Positions 44,797 through 52,859 of a stretch of DNA of 64,000 nt are shown here, in pieces. Positions within the stretch are counted from its first letter, which is position 1; each line of letters begins with the position of its first letter. The position numbers and the translations under genes are program-made. Location of the stretch: positions 2,666,001 through 2,730,000 of the forward strand of contig NZ_CP012982.1 of NCBI RefSeq assembly GCF_001411495.1. Direction: 5' to 3'. The notes beneath the pieces were generated by a model that was given only the letters and a program-made list of their open reading frames with translations, was not told the DNA's origin and ran no database searches. The DNA is from Burkholderia cepacia ATCC 25416 (GTDB lineage: Bacteria; Pseudomonadota; Gammaproteobacteria; Burkholderiales; Burkholderiaceae).

Positions 44797-45113
44797 TGCA
44801 ACCTGATGTGGTACTACGTCTCCGCCTCAGAACCACGGCCGAAGGGGGACGAAATGGGCCGGTGTTCATAAATCCGGGCATGCACTTCGGTTGCCCGCTG
44901 GTTATCGACGGCCAATACTTCGATTGCCGCTGGTTGGTGGACGGTCGAGCTCTCGAACTTGGTCACGAACACGATGTACCGGTAAAGTTTCTGTCCTTCG
45001 CCCTGGTTGCCCCACTTCTGGCAGTCGGGAAAGAAATCCAGATGTGGGAGGGCGGGGTCTTCGCAGATGGCGTCATTACGGACATCTGTCGAACACCTGA
45101 TTCGCAACATTGA
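44796..45113 (+). CDS. Hypothetical island protein, 105 residues
   Basis: MQPDVVLRLRLRTTAEGGRN, then MHFGCPLVIDGQYFDCRWLV, ALELGHEHDVPVKFLSFALV, GKEIQMWEGGVFADGVITDI. The alternating pattern resembles a small beta-barrel, such as those in translation-factor domain II, but I do not assign a family. Its ATG overlaps the stop of the transposase remnant (TGATG); GGAGGGAATC lies upstream. From here to the island edge there is no other gene. Confidence 0.5.
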   Translation: MQPDVVLRLRLRTTAEGGRNGPVFINPGMHFGCPLVIDGQYFDCRWLVDGRALELGHEHDVPVKFLSFALVAPLLAVGKEIQMWEGGVFADGVITDICRTPDSQH

Positions 45114-45300
45114 TGAGTTCGTTCTGGCGCGTGTCCGGAGATACAGGGGCAAATCCAAACTCTCAGCCGCCGTCGTGAAGCAGGCAGCGCGCACGCGGTG
45201 GAGTCCGAGGTTAGGCAAGTGGCGCGCGGCCTCCTTCGGCAAAGTACCCACCAAGGTCCAGTGCGGTAAACTCTCGCGGTAGAGGTCTGCTTTGTTGTAC

Positions 45301-45319
45301 TTACGCGACAACTTACGCG
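45301..45319 (+). repeat. Candidate integrase arm-type sites, right end
   Basis: TTACGCG at 45301-45307 and 45313-45319, direct repeats 12 bp apart and about 50 bp inside attR. They match the heptamers clustered near attL. Confidence 0.6.
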
Positions 45320-45353
45320 ATAGGCCGAATAAACTCCACGAAATCAACTACTT

Positions 45354-45998
45354 ATGACAGATTCAGGTTTGCCCACGCCGGGCAATGGCCAGGCCGACGA
45401 GTGCGTGACGCTCGTCGCCACAGCGTCGCTGCCCACACGCTACGGTACGTTCAAGTCGTACGCTTTCCGCGTATCGGGCAGCGATGCCGAACATCTCGCG
45501 CTCGTGATGGGTGACGTCGCCGGCGAGCAGTCCGTGCTGACGCGGCTGCATTCCGAATGCCTGACCGGCGACGTGTTCGGCTCGTACCGCTGCGACTGCG
45601 GCGAGCAACTCGATCTCGCGTTGCGCTACATCGCGGCCGAAGACCGCGGCGTGCTGCTGTATCTGCGCGGGCATGAAGGGCGCGGGATCGGCCTGAGCAA
45701 CAAGATTCGCGCGTACGCGCTGCAGGAGCAGGGGCGCGACACCGTCGAGGCAAACCTCGACCTCGGCCTGCCCGACGACGCCCGCGAATACGACTCGGCC
45801 GCCGCGATCCTCCGGATCCTCGGCGTGACGTCGGTGCGGCTGATGAGCAACAACCCGGCGAAGTTCGACACGCTCGCGAAGCACGGCATTCCCGTCTGCG
45901 AACGCGTGGCGCTTGCGGTGCCCGTGCGCGAGGAAAACGAGCGTTATATCCGCACGAAGCAGACGAAGTTCGGGCATTACTTCGAAGAGAACGAGTAA
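45354..45998 (+). CDS. ribA: GTP cyclohydrolase II, with an island-supplied N-terminus
   Basis: A 214-residue GTP cyclohydrolase II that opens GTP to the diaminopyrimidine precursor of riboflavin. Zinc ligands lie in the cluster [17 protein letters not shown] (three Cys); [20 protein letters not shown] is the catalytic/GTP-binding segment, and [18 protein letters not shown] follows. The first six residues, MTDSGL, come from the island; the native start now lies at 32425. The RBS in front of this ATG is poor, so expression may differ from the uninterrupted allele. It is catalytically complete because the replaced part precedes the conserved domain. Confidence 0.93.
   Translation: MTDSGLPTPGNGQADECVTLVATASLPTRYGTFKSYAFRVSGSDAEHLALVMGDVAGEQSVLTRLHSECLTGDVFGSYRCDCGEQLDLALRYIAAEDRGVLLYLRGHEGRGIGLSNKIRAYALQEQGRDTVEANLDLGLPDDAREYDSAAAILRILGVTSVRLMSNNPAKFDTLAKHGIPVCERVALAVPVREENERYIRTKQTKFGHYFEENE
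45371..45385 (+). repeat. attR: right copy of the island boundary repeat
   Basis: GCCCACGCCGGGCAA, identical to 32448-32462, spans codons 6-11 of the present ribA. Sequence to the right is continuous with the normal ribA coding region. Confidence 0.85.
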
Positions 45999-46148
45999 TC
46001 GCCGCGGGCGCTGCCGGCGCCCGTTTCTCGTCATCAGTTCCCGCGATCGTCGCCGGCGGACGCGACGATCACGATTTCCCCCTAGTCCTCTCTGCCTTCG
46101 GGTTGGTGACGACACTCGCGTCACGCCGCCTGAACGATCCTGTTCCCC

Positions 46149-46820
46149 ATGTCCACGCCGTCGAAAATCGAAACCGCGCGTCTGACGCTGCGTCGCTGGC
46201 AGCCGGTGGATGCGGGCGCGCTGTCGGCGCTGCATGCGGATCCGGACGTGACCGCGTGGCTCGCGCGCGGCCCGATGTCCGTTGACGAGGCGAGCGACGT
46301 CATCGCGCGCTTCGACGCGCATTTCGATGCGTACGGCTTCGGCCCGTGGGCGGTCGAGCGCCGCGCCGACGGGATGTTGATCGGGGTGTGCGGCTTGTCG
46401 CACGAGGTGCGCGCAACGCACCCGATGGCGCCGTGCGTCGAGATCATGTGGCGGCAGGCTCGCCACGCATGGGGACATGGCTACGTCGCCGAAGCGGCCG
46501 CCGCCGCGTTGGCCGACGGGTTCGAGCGGATCGGGCTCGGCGAGATTCTCGCGTGGACCGCCGACACCAACCTGCGATCGCAGCACGTGATGCAGCGGCT
46601 TGGCATGCAGCGTCAGCCCGCGCGCGATTTCGACCATCCTGCGTTGCCGGAAGGGCACGCGCTGCGTCGGCACGTCGTGTATGCCGCGCGCGGCCGGCCT
46701 GGCCGGCGCGTAACGACTCACGCGGATTCGCTCGTCAGCGCCACGTACCGTTCTGCAGCACGATCCGGTAGCCGTCGGCATCCTCGAAGGTCTGGCCGGA
46801 TATTTCCCAGTACGGATTGA
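46149..46820 (+). CDS. GNAT family N-acetyltransferase (RimJ/RimL-like)
   Basis: A 223-residue acetyltransferase: TARLTLRRWQPVDAGALSAL at the N-terminus, VERRADGMLIGVCGLSHEVR, the acetyl-CoA site ARHAWGHGYVAEAAAAALAD (RxxGxG/A type, about 98-117), and the late ADTNLRSQHVMQRLGMQRQP. The last 45 or so residues are Arg/Ser-rich and overlap the convergent VOC gene by 86 bp, so the true C-terminus may be shorter, or a stop may have been lost by frameshift near 46,700. Confidence 0.8.
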   Translation: MSTPSKIETARLTLRRWQPVDAGALSALHADPDVTAWLARGPMSVDEASDVIARFDAHFDAYGFGPWAVERRADGMLIGVCGLSHEVRATHPMAPCVEIMWRQARHAWGHGYVAEAAAAALADGFERIGLGEILAWTADTNLRSQHVMQRLGMQRQPARDFDHPALPEGHALRRHVVYAARGRPGRRVTTHADSLVSATYRSAARSGSRRHPRRSGRIFPSTD

Positions 46821-47121
46821 ACGACGTCACGGGCATGAAGCCGTGCGCCGTGGCACGCGCGCAGGCGGCTTCCCATTCCGGCCGATCGGGCAGGTAGAAC
46901 ACGATCAGGTCTTCCGGCGTCGGCGACGGCGCGATCGGATGGTCGGGGCAGTGCGTGAATTCGAAGTGATAGTCGAGGCCGTCGCGTCCGAGCATCACGC
47001 CGGAAAAGCCGTCGTGATCCTCAAAGCGTGCGAGAACGGACAGGTCGAGAGCGTCGCGATACATGCGCTCGGTTCGGGCGAGGTTGCTGACCGGGCGGGC
47101 AATGCGCAGATGGGCGTGCAA
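46735..47121 (-). CDS. VOC family protein (glyoxalase fold), TTG start
   Basis: A 128-residue single VOC domain: HLRIARPVSNLARTERMYRD at the N-terminus, GLDYHFEFTHCPDHPIAPSP, FYLPDRPEWEAACARATAHG, and SGQTFEDADGYRIVLQNGTW at the C-terminus, the usual metal-ligand end. No ATG lies close to the domain start; TTG 47121 with CCGAGG upstream places the first residues exactly at the fold start. Enzyme or antibiotic-binding role unknown. The 257 bp before the DUF4902 stop hold no gene. Confidence 0.75.
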   Translation of the reverse strand: MHAHLRIARPVSNLARTERMYRDALDLSVLARFEDHDGFSGVMLGRDGLDYHFEFTHCPDHPIAPSPTPEDLIVFYLPDRPEWEAACARATAHGFMPVTSFNPYWEISGQTFEDADGYRIVLQNGTWR

Positions 47122-47378
47122 GATGGCCTCGGGGGAACGTGGCAGACCCGCCGATGATAATCGATCCGGATTGTGGCGCGTCGGAATGCCCGGGCAGGCA
47201 ATCGATGAAGGAGGGCGGTGGTATGGCCCCGCAATTCGAGCAGGCAAGAAAAAGCCCGCTACATTGAGCGGGCTGAATCCATGTTTGGAGACATGGAGGA
47301 GACAGACGTGAATTTAAGGGAAAACCCGAGGCGTGGCAAGCCCTAGTTGTATCGATACAACTTCCTGTTGCGCCGCGT

Positions 47379-48143
47379 TCACATGCCGCCGGCCCGCGCG
47401 TGCGCCGCAAACGCGCTGAATCGTTCCTGCGCGACCGGCAACGCGAACTTGTCCCGCATCTCCGTCTCGATCCATGCACAGGCCTCGCGTGCGCAGTCGG
47501 TCAGCGCGTGGCGTGTCGCATGCCCGTCGATGTCGTAGACGAAGCGCACGCCGACCTCGTCGTCGGCGACCTGTCGCTCGAGCTGGTTGAGCTGCAGTTG
47601 TGGCCCGTGCTGTTGCGACAGCGCGCGCAATTCGTCGAAGTGATATTCGAGCCAGTCGGCAAAGAACAGCGCGTCGCTGTGGCACGGCAGCCGGAAGGCC
47701 GCGCTGCGCGACGGACGCGGCCCGGCTTCACCGGCCGGTGCGTGCGATTCGCCGTCGGTGGCGATGGACGTGTCGACAGGGGCGAGCGGATGCTGAAGCC
47801 GGCGGTAGGGCTCGCGATCGCGCAGCGCATGCCACAGCAATTCGTCACCGGCGGCGCCGGACGGCTGCATTGTCAGGTCAAGCCGGCCTTCGCCGGCCGG
47901 GGCGATGTCGCGGATCACGAGGCGCAGCGAGCAGAGCGGTTCGTCCGCGACCAGCAACGTCGCCGCACGTGGCAGCCCGCAGACCAGCGGCGCCGTGCCG
48001 GCGGCACGGAACACGAGGCCGCGCCGGTCGAGCCGCACGAGCGGCAGCGGCCGTGGAAACGACGGGTAGGCGACCGCGATGCGGGCGCCGCCGGCGCTCG
48101 TCAACCCGGGCATCATCGCGCGAAAGACCTGAGACTGGTCCAC
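47379..48143 (-). CDS. DUF4902 protein downstream of cepI
   Basis: A 254-residue protein that starts at GTG 48143 with GAAGGAGA upstream. Family features seen: an N-terminal YPSFPRPLPLVRLDRRGLVF segment, SDALFFADWLEYHFDELRAL in the middle, and a C-terminal HALTDCAREACAWIETEMRD. The gene next to cepI in the Burkholderia cepacia complex (the BCAM1871 position) encodes a DUF4902 protein reported to be co-transcribed with cepI and to modulate quorum-sensing output; the 51-bp gap here fits co-transcription. Confidence 0.8.
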   Translation of the reverse strand: MDQSQVFRAMMPGLTSAGGARIAVAYPSFPRPLPLVRLDRRGLVFRAAGTAPLVCGLPRAATLLVADEPLCSLRLVIRDIAPAGEGRLDLTMQPSGAAGDELLWHALRDREPYRRLQHPLAPVDTSIATDGESHAPAGEAGPRPSRSAAFRLPCHSDALFFADWLEYHFDELRALSQQHGPQLQLNQLERQVADDEVGVRFVYDIDGHATRHALTDCAREACAWIETEMRDKFALPVAQERFSAFAAHARAGGM

Positions 48144-48194
48144 GTTGATTCTCCTTCGTTACGATGCCGCCCGGACAGGAACGCGCGTTCCGGG

Positions 48195-48803
48195 TCAGGC
48201 GGCGATGGCTTGCCGGGCGGCCTGCCCCGGCTCGATTCCTAGCGCGGCAAACGTTTGCGGATCGATGTCGATCCAGCACGCGACCACCAGACGCCCATCT
48301 ACCTGCTTCGGCGGGCCTGCGCGGTGCGCGTGTATGCCGATCCGGCGGAACAACCGCTCCATGCTCGCGAACGTCACGCCGATCAACTGCCGCGCGCCGA
48401 GCTGCGCCGCGCACTCGACGACGGCCGCGAGCATCGGGCGCACGGCCCATTCGGCGTTGCCCGGCCCGCCTTCGTCGTCGGTCGCCGCGAACCGGGACAG
48501 CTCCCAGACTGCGGCCGATTGCGGCAGCGGCATGTCTTCGGCGATCAGGTCGGCGAACAGCGACTTCAGCAGATACGGGCGCGTCGTCGGCAGCAGGCGC
48601 GCACATCCGCACATGTCGCCGCCGGCGTTTCGCGCGAACACGTAGACGGTATCGTCGCGATCGAACTGGTCGCGCTCGAAGCTTTCGTTCGCCGACGGGA
48701 GCGCCCAACCGAGCTGTTCGACGAACACACGGCGCCGATAGCGCCCGAGATCCGCTGCAAGTTCGTGTGGCAACCGCCCTTCCTCGTGAACGAAGGTCCG
48801 CAT
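48195..48803 (-). CDS. cepI: Acyl-homoserine-lactone synthase CepI
   Basis: A 202-residue LuxI-family enzyme making mainly C8-homoserine lactone from S-adenosylmethionine and acyl-ACP. Conserved residues are present: Arg24/25 and Phe27 in YRRRVFVEQLGW, Trp34, Asp46 and Asp49 in FERDQFDRDD, Arg69 in GCARL, and Glu101 and Arg104 in WELSRFA. The sequence MRTFVHEEGRLPHELAADLG is that of CepI. Its promoter has a 24-bp lux box at 48861-48884, so it is positively autoregulated by CepR and damped by RsaM encoded upstream. Confidence 0.97.
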   Translation of the reverse strand: MRTFVHEEGRLPHELAADLGRYRRRVFVEQLGWALPSANESFERDQFDRDDTVYVFARNAGGDMCGCARLLPTTRPYLLKSLFADLIAEDMPLPQSAAVWELSRFAATDDEGGPGNAEWAVRPMLAAVVECAAQLGARQLIGVTFASMERLFRRIGIHAHRAGPPKQVDGRLVVACWIDIDPQTFAALGIEPGQAARQAIAA

Positions 48804-48860
48804 GGTGTCCTCGGATTTGTGCTTTTGTATGTGCGCATTACATCGCGCCGCACGAGGGGG

Positions 48861-48884
48861 CTGTAACTGGTAACTCTTACAGGG
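48861..48884 (-). promoter_or_regulatory. cep (lux) box of cepI
   Basis: On the minus strand the 24 bp begin CCCTGTAAGAG and end CAGTTACAG, the CepR-binding lux box described for cepI. It is centred about 70 bp upstream of the cepI start codon. Confidence 0.92.
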
Positions 48885-49013
48885 TGACGGTGGAATGACG
48901 CCGATCAGGACGTGGTAACGGTTTCTTGATCAACGGGATTGAAAACCGGGCCGCTTTTGCTTATAAAGAGCGCCAGCACTGCGGAAATTGTCAGAGGAAT
49001 GCGGGGCCAGTTG

Positions 49014-49457
49014 TCACTGGAGCGTCGGACCGGCATGATAGGCGTCGTTGTGCCCGAGCAGGGCCGACGCGACCGCTGCGGGCCAGTCGATGCACGCGAG
49101 CCGCGCGGCAAGCGCGGCGGCCGTGCGGAACATGCCGATGTCGGCACCCGTGGCGTCGACGGCCATCACGTTGCTGTGGACGTCGCCGCCCGCGATCACG
49201 AACGTGCCCGTCGCGCGTTCGAGGTACCAGTCCCAGCCGACCGTCACGTAAGCGACGCCGGCACTGGCCGGGCGATGCCATTCGGTATAACCGGCGAGGC
49301 GTGCGTCGATTGCGCTGTCGCGCAGTTCCGCACGCAGCGATGCGTCGAGGCCGCTTGCGACATGGTCGAGCGCGAGCACGGCCAGTGCGCTTTCTGACAG
49401 GCGTACGTAGCCGTCCGGGGACGGGCCGGGGACCGGGTGCAGCAAAGGTGAAGTCAT
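49014..49457 (-). CDS. rsaM: RsaM-like quorum-sensing repressor
   Basis: A 147-residue protein located between cepI and cepR, the position of rsaM in the Burkholderia cepacia complex. The sequence is Ala-rich, with YVRLSESALAVLALDHVASG, GVAYVTVGWDWYLERATGTF and TAAALAARLACIDWPAAVAS. RsaM proteins lower AHL synthesis, and known structures show no DNA-binding motif; the mechanism is unresolved. Transcribed toward cepI and divergent from cepR, with only 73 bp between the two starts. Confidence 0.88.
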   Translation of the reverse strand: MTSPLLHPVPGPSPDGYVRLSESALAVLALDHVASGLDASLRAELRDSAIDARLAGYTEWHRPASAGVAYVTVGWDWYLERATGTFVIAGGDVHSNVMAVDATGADIGMFRTAAALAARLACIDWPAAVASALLGHNDAYHAGPTLQ

Positions 49458-49530
49458 GCGCGGAATGTATCAGCGTCGAACGGGTGCTGGAACCTGACAA
49501 GTATGACAGCGTGACGTTGTCGGAGAATGA

Positions 49531-50250
49531 ATGGAACTGCGCTGGCAGGATGCCTATCAACAATTCAGTGCCGCGGAAGACGAGCAGCAGCTCTTCCAGC
49601 GGATTGCCGCCTATTCCAAACGGCTGGGATTCGAATACTGCTGTTATGGCATTCGCGTGCCGCTGCCGGTATCGAAGCCGTCGGTAGCCATCTTCGATAC
49701 CTATCCCGACGGCTGGATGGCGCACTATCAGGCGCACAACTACATCGAGATCGATTCGACGGTTCGCGACGGCGCGCTCAGCACCAACATGATCGTCTGG
49801 CCGGACGTCGACCAGATCGAACCGTGCCCGCTGTGGCAGGACGCGCGGGATTTCGGGCTGTCGGTGGGCGTCGCGCAATCGAGCTGGGCGGCCCGCGGCG
49901 CGTTCGGCCTGCTGAGCATCGCACGCCATGCGGACCGCCTGACGCCGGCCGAAATCAACATGCTGACGCTGCAGACGAACTGGCTCGCGAACCTGTCGCA
50001 TTCGCTGATGAGCCGCTTCATGGTGCCGAAGCTGTCGCCGGCGGCGGGCGTCACGCTGACCGCGCGCGAGCGCGAGGTGCTGTGCTGGACGGCCGAGGGC
50101 AAGACCGCGTGCGAAATCGGCCAGATCCTCAGCATCTCGGAGCGAACGGTCAACTTCCACGTCAACAACATCCTCGAGAAGCTGGGTGCGACGAACAAGG
50201 TCCAGGCGGTCGTCAAGGCAATCTCGGCCGGACTGATCGAGGCGCCCTGA
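49531..50250 (+). CDS. cepR: Quorum-sensing transcriptional regulator CepR
   Basis: A 239-residue LuxR-type receptor. In the autoinducer domain, Trp62, Tyr66, Asp75 and Trp90 correspond to the conserved ligand contacts (GWMAHYQAHNYIEIDSTVRD). The C-terminal HTH (about 175-235) reads TLTAREREVLCWTAEGKTAC, EIGQILSISERTVNFHVNNI. It binds C8-HSL made by CepI and activates cepI and many exoproduct genes through cep boxes. GGAGAATGA supplies the RBS. The length is normal. Confidence 0.96.
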   Translation: MELRWQDAYQQFSAAEDEQQLFQRIAAYSKRLGFEYCCYGIRVPLPVSKPSVAIFDTYPDGWMAHYQAHNYIEIDSTVRDGALSTNMIVWPDVDQIEPCPLWQDARDFGLSVGVAQSSWAARGAFGLLSIARHADRLTPAEINMLTLQTNWLANLSHSLMSRFMVPKLSPAAGVTLTAREREVLCWTAEGKTACEIGQILSISERTVNFHVNNILEKLGATNKVQAVVKAISAGLIEAP

Positions 50251-50301
50251 CCTCGAACGAGGGCGGGCGGCAGCGCGACATGCCGCTGCCGCCAGCGTCG
50301 C

Positions 50302-51009
50302 TCACTCCATCATCGGCTCCGCTTCCTTCGCGGTCCAGCTCACGCTGGAAATGCTCTTCTCCATGCTCATCCGGCTCGCGATCTGCTCGAGCTTCTGCTG
50401 ATCCTTCGGATGCAGCTTCAGTGTCGCGGTCACCTTCAGCCGGTCCGGCTGGTCGGGCACGTCCTCGCTCGTGAGGCTCTGGAACGACAGCGGCTTCGCA
50501 TACATCGAGTTCGACAGCAGCGTGCGGATGTGCACTTCGTCGGCGGTCAGGCAGATCACGGTGATCTGGTATTCGCGCACGAGATCGGCGTTCGACACCG
50601 GGGTTGCGTTGATCGCCTGGCTGACGCCGCGCAGCACCGTATTGGTGAGGAGTACGACGCCCGTGCCAGCAAGCGCGGGCACGTAATGACCGGAGCCGGC
50701 CAGTACGCCGACGGCGGCCGAGCACCACAGTGTCGCGGCCGTGTTGATGCCCTGGATCGAGCCCTTGTCGCGCATGATCACGCCGCCGCCGAGAAAGCCG
50801 ACGCCCGACACGACGTATGCGGCGATCTGCGTGACGCCCGCGACGCCGTTGCCGGTCAGCACGCCGAGCGTGACGAACAGGCACGCGCCGCTCGCGACGA
50901 GCGTGATCGTGCGCAGGCCGGCCGTGCGCTGGCGCATCTGGCGCTCGAGGCCGATGGCGACGCCGCAGGCGAACGCGGTGAAAAGGCGGAGTGCGAAATC
51001 GAAAGTCAT
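50302..51009 (-). CDS. MgtC/SapB family protein
   Basis: A 235-residue membrane protein. The N-terminal MgtC/SapB domain has about four helices: MTFDFALRLFTAFACGVAIG with the conserved GLERQ, the RTITLVASGACLFVTLG block, VSGVGFLGGGVIMRDKGSIQ, and GINTAATLWCSAAVGVLAGS. A soluble ACT-like C-terminal domain (about 145-235) follows. MgtC proteins modulate ATP synthase and support survival at low magnesium or in macrophages. AGGA precedes the ATG at 51009. Upstream is a perfect 21-bp palindrome (51092-51112). Confidence 0.88.
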   Translation of the reverse strand: MTFDFALRLFTAFACGVAIGLERQMRQRTAGLRTITLVASGACLFVTLGVLTGNGVAGVTQIAAYVVSGVGFLGGGVIMRDKGSIQGINTAATLWCSAAVGVLAGSGHYVPALAGTGVVLLTNTVLRGVSQAINATPVSNADLVREYQITVICLTADEVHIRTLLSNSMYAKPLSFQSLTSEDVPDQPDRLKVTATLKLHPKDQQKLEQIASRMSMEKSISSVSWTAKEAEPMME

Positions 51010-51091
51010 GGTTGTCCTGCCGTGCAAGGAGCGCGTGCCGTCCCGCGTCGCTGCGGCGCACGGCCGAAGGCGACACGACGATAGCCGTCAT

Positions 51092-51112
51092 CGCGCGGTA
51101 CTGTACCGCGCG
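51092..51112. promoter_or_regulatory. Perfect 21-bp palindrome upstream of mgtC-like gene
   Basis: CGCGCGGTAC, central T, GTACCGCGCG. 83 bp upstream of the mgtC-like start, in a region otherwise without genes (51010-51314). Candidate operator or hairpin; no protein is assigned. Confidence 0.45.
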
Positions 51113-51314
51113 AATGCGTCATTCAGTGTGAAACGGTGGGCGTGCGGCTCGCGGAACGCGAGCCGGGCAGGAGAACTGCGTCGGACAGGCGTTCAGGCGG
51201 CAAGCGGCGCACGCAACGGAGTGCTGCAACTGTCCACGATGGTTCCTGAAGGAAGAATGGGCGGCATTCTAGTGGGCGGCGCGCGCATGCGTCAACCGCC
51301 TCGCGGCGGTCGTG

Positions 51315-52859
51315 CTACTGCGCCGAGCCGATCGTCCCCGTCGCGAGCGCGAGCCCGGCGGCAGCGGACAGTGCACCGGCATAGCTGTCGACCTCCGCGT
51401 TGCGCGCGGCGAGCAACTGGCTTTGCGCGATCGTCGCATCGGTGACCGAACCGACGCCGTTCCGGTACGCGGTCAGCGCCGCGTCGTAGCTCGTCTGCGC
51501 GGCATCGACGAGCGCCTTCGCGGCGTCGTGCGACGCAAGGCTCGTCTGCACCGCGTTCTGCGCGGCGACCACCTGGCGGACGGCTTCCTCCTTGGTCCGC
51601 GTGAGTCGCGCGGACGCGCTTTCCGCGTCGTTGCGCGCCTGCATCAGCACGGCCGAGCGCATGCCGCCGTCGTACAGCGGGATCGTCACGCCGAGGAACA
51701 CGCCGCCGCCGTAGCGGCTGCCGTTCAGGTTGACGGTCGGTGACTGGTCGCCGATCGCGGGCAGCGCGGAGATGGACGTGCCCCCGCTCGCGTACGACGT
51801 CGACGCGGACAGGAAGATCTTCGGCATGAACGCGGCTTCCGCGGCCTTGATCTTCGCGCGATTGGCTTTTTCAAGCGCGAACGCGCCCTGCAGGTCGGGG
51901 CGGCGCGCAATTGCGTCCGACACGATCGCGTCGACCGACGAGCCGAGTGCGGGCGGCAGCGGCCGCTTCGGCAGTGCGGCGATGGTCGGCTTCGACAGCG
52001 GCGAGATGCCGAGCGCGGAGACGAGGGCGAGGTAGCTGTCGCTCTCCGCGCCGTTCGCCTGCACGAGCGCGAGGTTTGCCTGCGCGCGGTTCTGCGTCGC
52101 CTGCGCGAGCTCGACGACCGTGCCGACGCCGTGCTTGAGCCGCGCGCGGGAGGCCGCGAGGATCGCGTCCGCGTTCGCGAGACCCTGCTGCGCGCTGAGG
52201 GCGCGCGAGCGCGCGGCTTCGTAGCGGTAGTACGCGACGGTCACGTCGTGGATCACCTGCTGATGCACGGCCGTGAACGCGACGTTCGACGCGATCGACG
52301 CCTGCTCGGCCGCCTCGACGCGCGCCGCGCGGCCGCCGAAATCGAACAGCAGCCATTGCAGCGACAGCGCCGAGATCGTGCCGTGAACGGTGGTGTCGCT
52401 CGACGAGTCGCCGAGGATTGTCGACGTCGAGCCGTGGTTGGCCTGGTACGCGCCCATGGCCGTCGCCGACAACCTCGGCAGGTAGGCGGCCTTGGCCAGG
52501 CCGACCGCGAGCGCCGCGTTGCGCGCGTCGTTCCAGGCGATGCGGGTCAGCGGGTTCGCTGATTCGGCGAGATCGATCAGTTCGGGCAGCGTGTACGCGT
52601 GCGCGGCATCGAGCGCAGCCGGCGGCGAGACCGACGCGAGCGCGGGCGACGCGGGCAGCGTGTAGTCGTGCGAACCTTGCGCGGACGCGCGCGGCGGGCC
52701 CGGCACGATGTCGCCGGCAGCCGACGTTTGCGGTTGCCATGGGCGGTCGGACGCCTCCGGCGCCAGATCGATCGACGACGTCGCGCAGCCGGCCAGCGCG
52801 ACGGCGGTCGCGAGGGCGGCGGCGGCGATCGAGGCGGCCGGCGGTTCAGGTAGGCGCAT
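51315..52859 (-). CDS. Outer-membrane efflux lipoprotein (MdtP-like, TolC family)
   Basis: A 514-residue OEP-family channel. Signal ending with lipobox ALAGCAT (Cys about 25). Two OEP repeats: YTLPELIDLAESANPLTRIA and LQWLLFDFGGRAARVEAAEQ in the first, FLGVTIPLYDGGMRSAVLMQ and RNGVGSVTDATIAQSQLLAA in the second. Last gene of a four-gene operon; its start overlaps the FUSC gene end by 14 bp. With the HlyD-like and FUSC proteins it should form an aromatic-acid or toxic-metabolite exporter of the MdtNOP/AaeAB kind. Confidence 0.88.
   Translation of the reverse strand: MRLPEPPAASIAAAALATAVALAGCATSSIDLAPEASDRPWQPQTSAAGDIVPGPPRASAQGSHDYTLPASPALASVSPPAALDAAHAYTLPELIDLAESANPLTRIAWNDARNAALAVGLAKAAYLPRLSATAMGAYQANHGSTSTILGDSSSDTTVHGTISALSLQWLLFDFGGRAARVEAAEQASIASNVAFTAVHQQVIHDVTVAYYRYEAARSRALSAQQGLANADAILAASRARLKHGVGTVVELAQATQNRAQANLALVQANGAESDSYLALVSALGISPLSKPTIAALPKRPLPPALGSSVDAIVSDAIARRPDLQGAFALEKANRAKIKAAEAAFMPKIFLSASTSYASGGTSISALPAIGDQSPTVNLNGSRYGGGVFLGVTIPLYDGGMRSAVLMQARNDAESASARLTRTKEEAVRQVVAAQNAVQTSLASHDAAKALVDAAQTSYDAALTAYRNGVGSVTDATIAQSQLLAARNAEVDSYAGALSAAAGLALATGTIGSAQ

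Noticed and set aside
32360..45273. GCGGTAAACTC occurs just left of attL (32360) and inside the right end (45263)
   Set aside because: It could mean the island mimics the native ribA -10 region (TAAACT), but an 11-bp match at different distances from the att cores (88 and 108 bp) may be chance and the upstream -35 regions do not match.
44814..45347. Minus-strand frame of 177 codons at the right end of the island
   Set aside because: Overlaps the better-supported plus-strand 105-residue gene and has no RBS or recognisable domain.
48804..49013. A second lux box for rsaM or cepR
   Set aside because: Only the box at 48861-48884 fits the CepR consensus; the 73-bp rsaM/cepR interval shows no convincing match.
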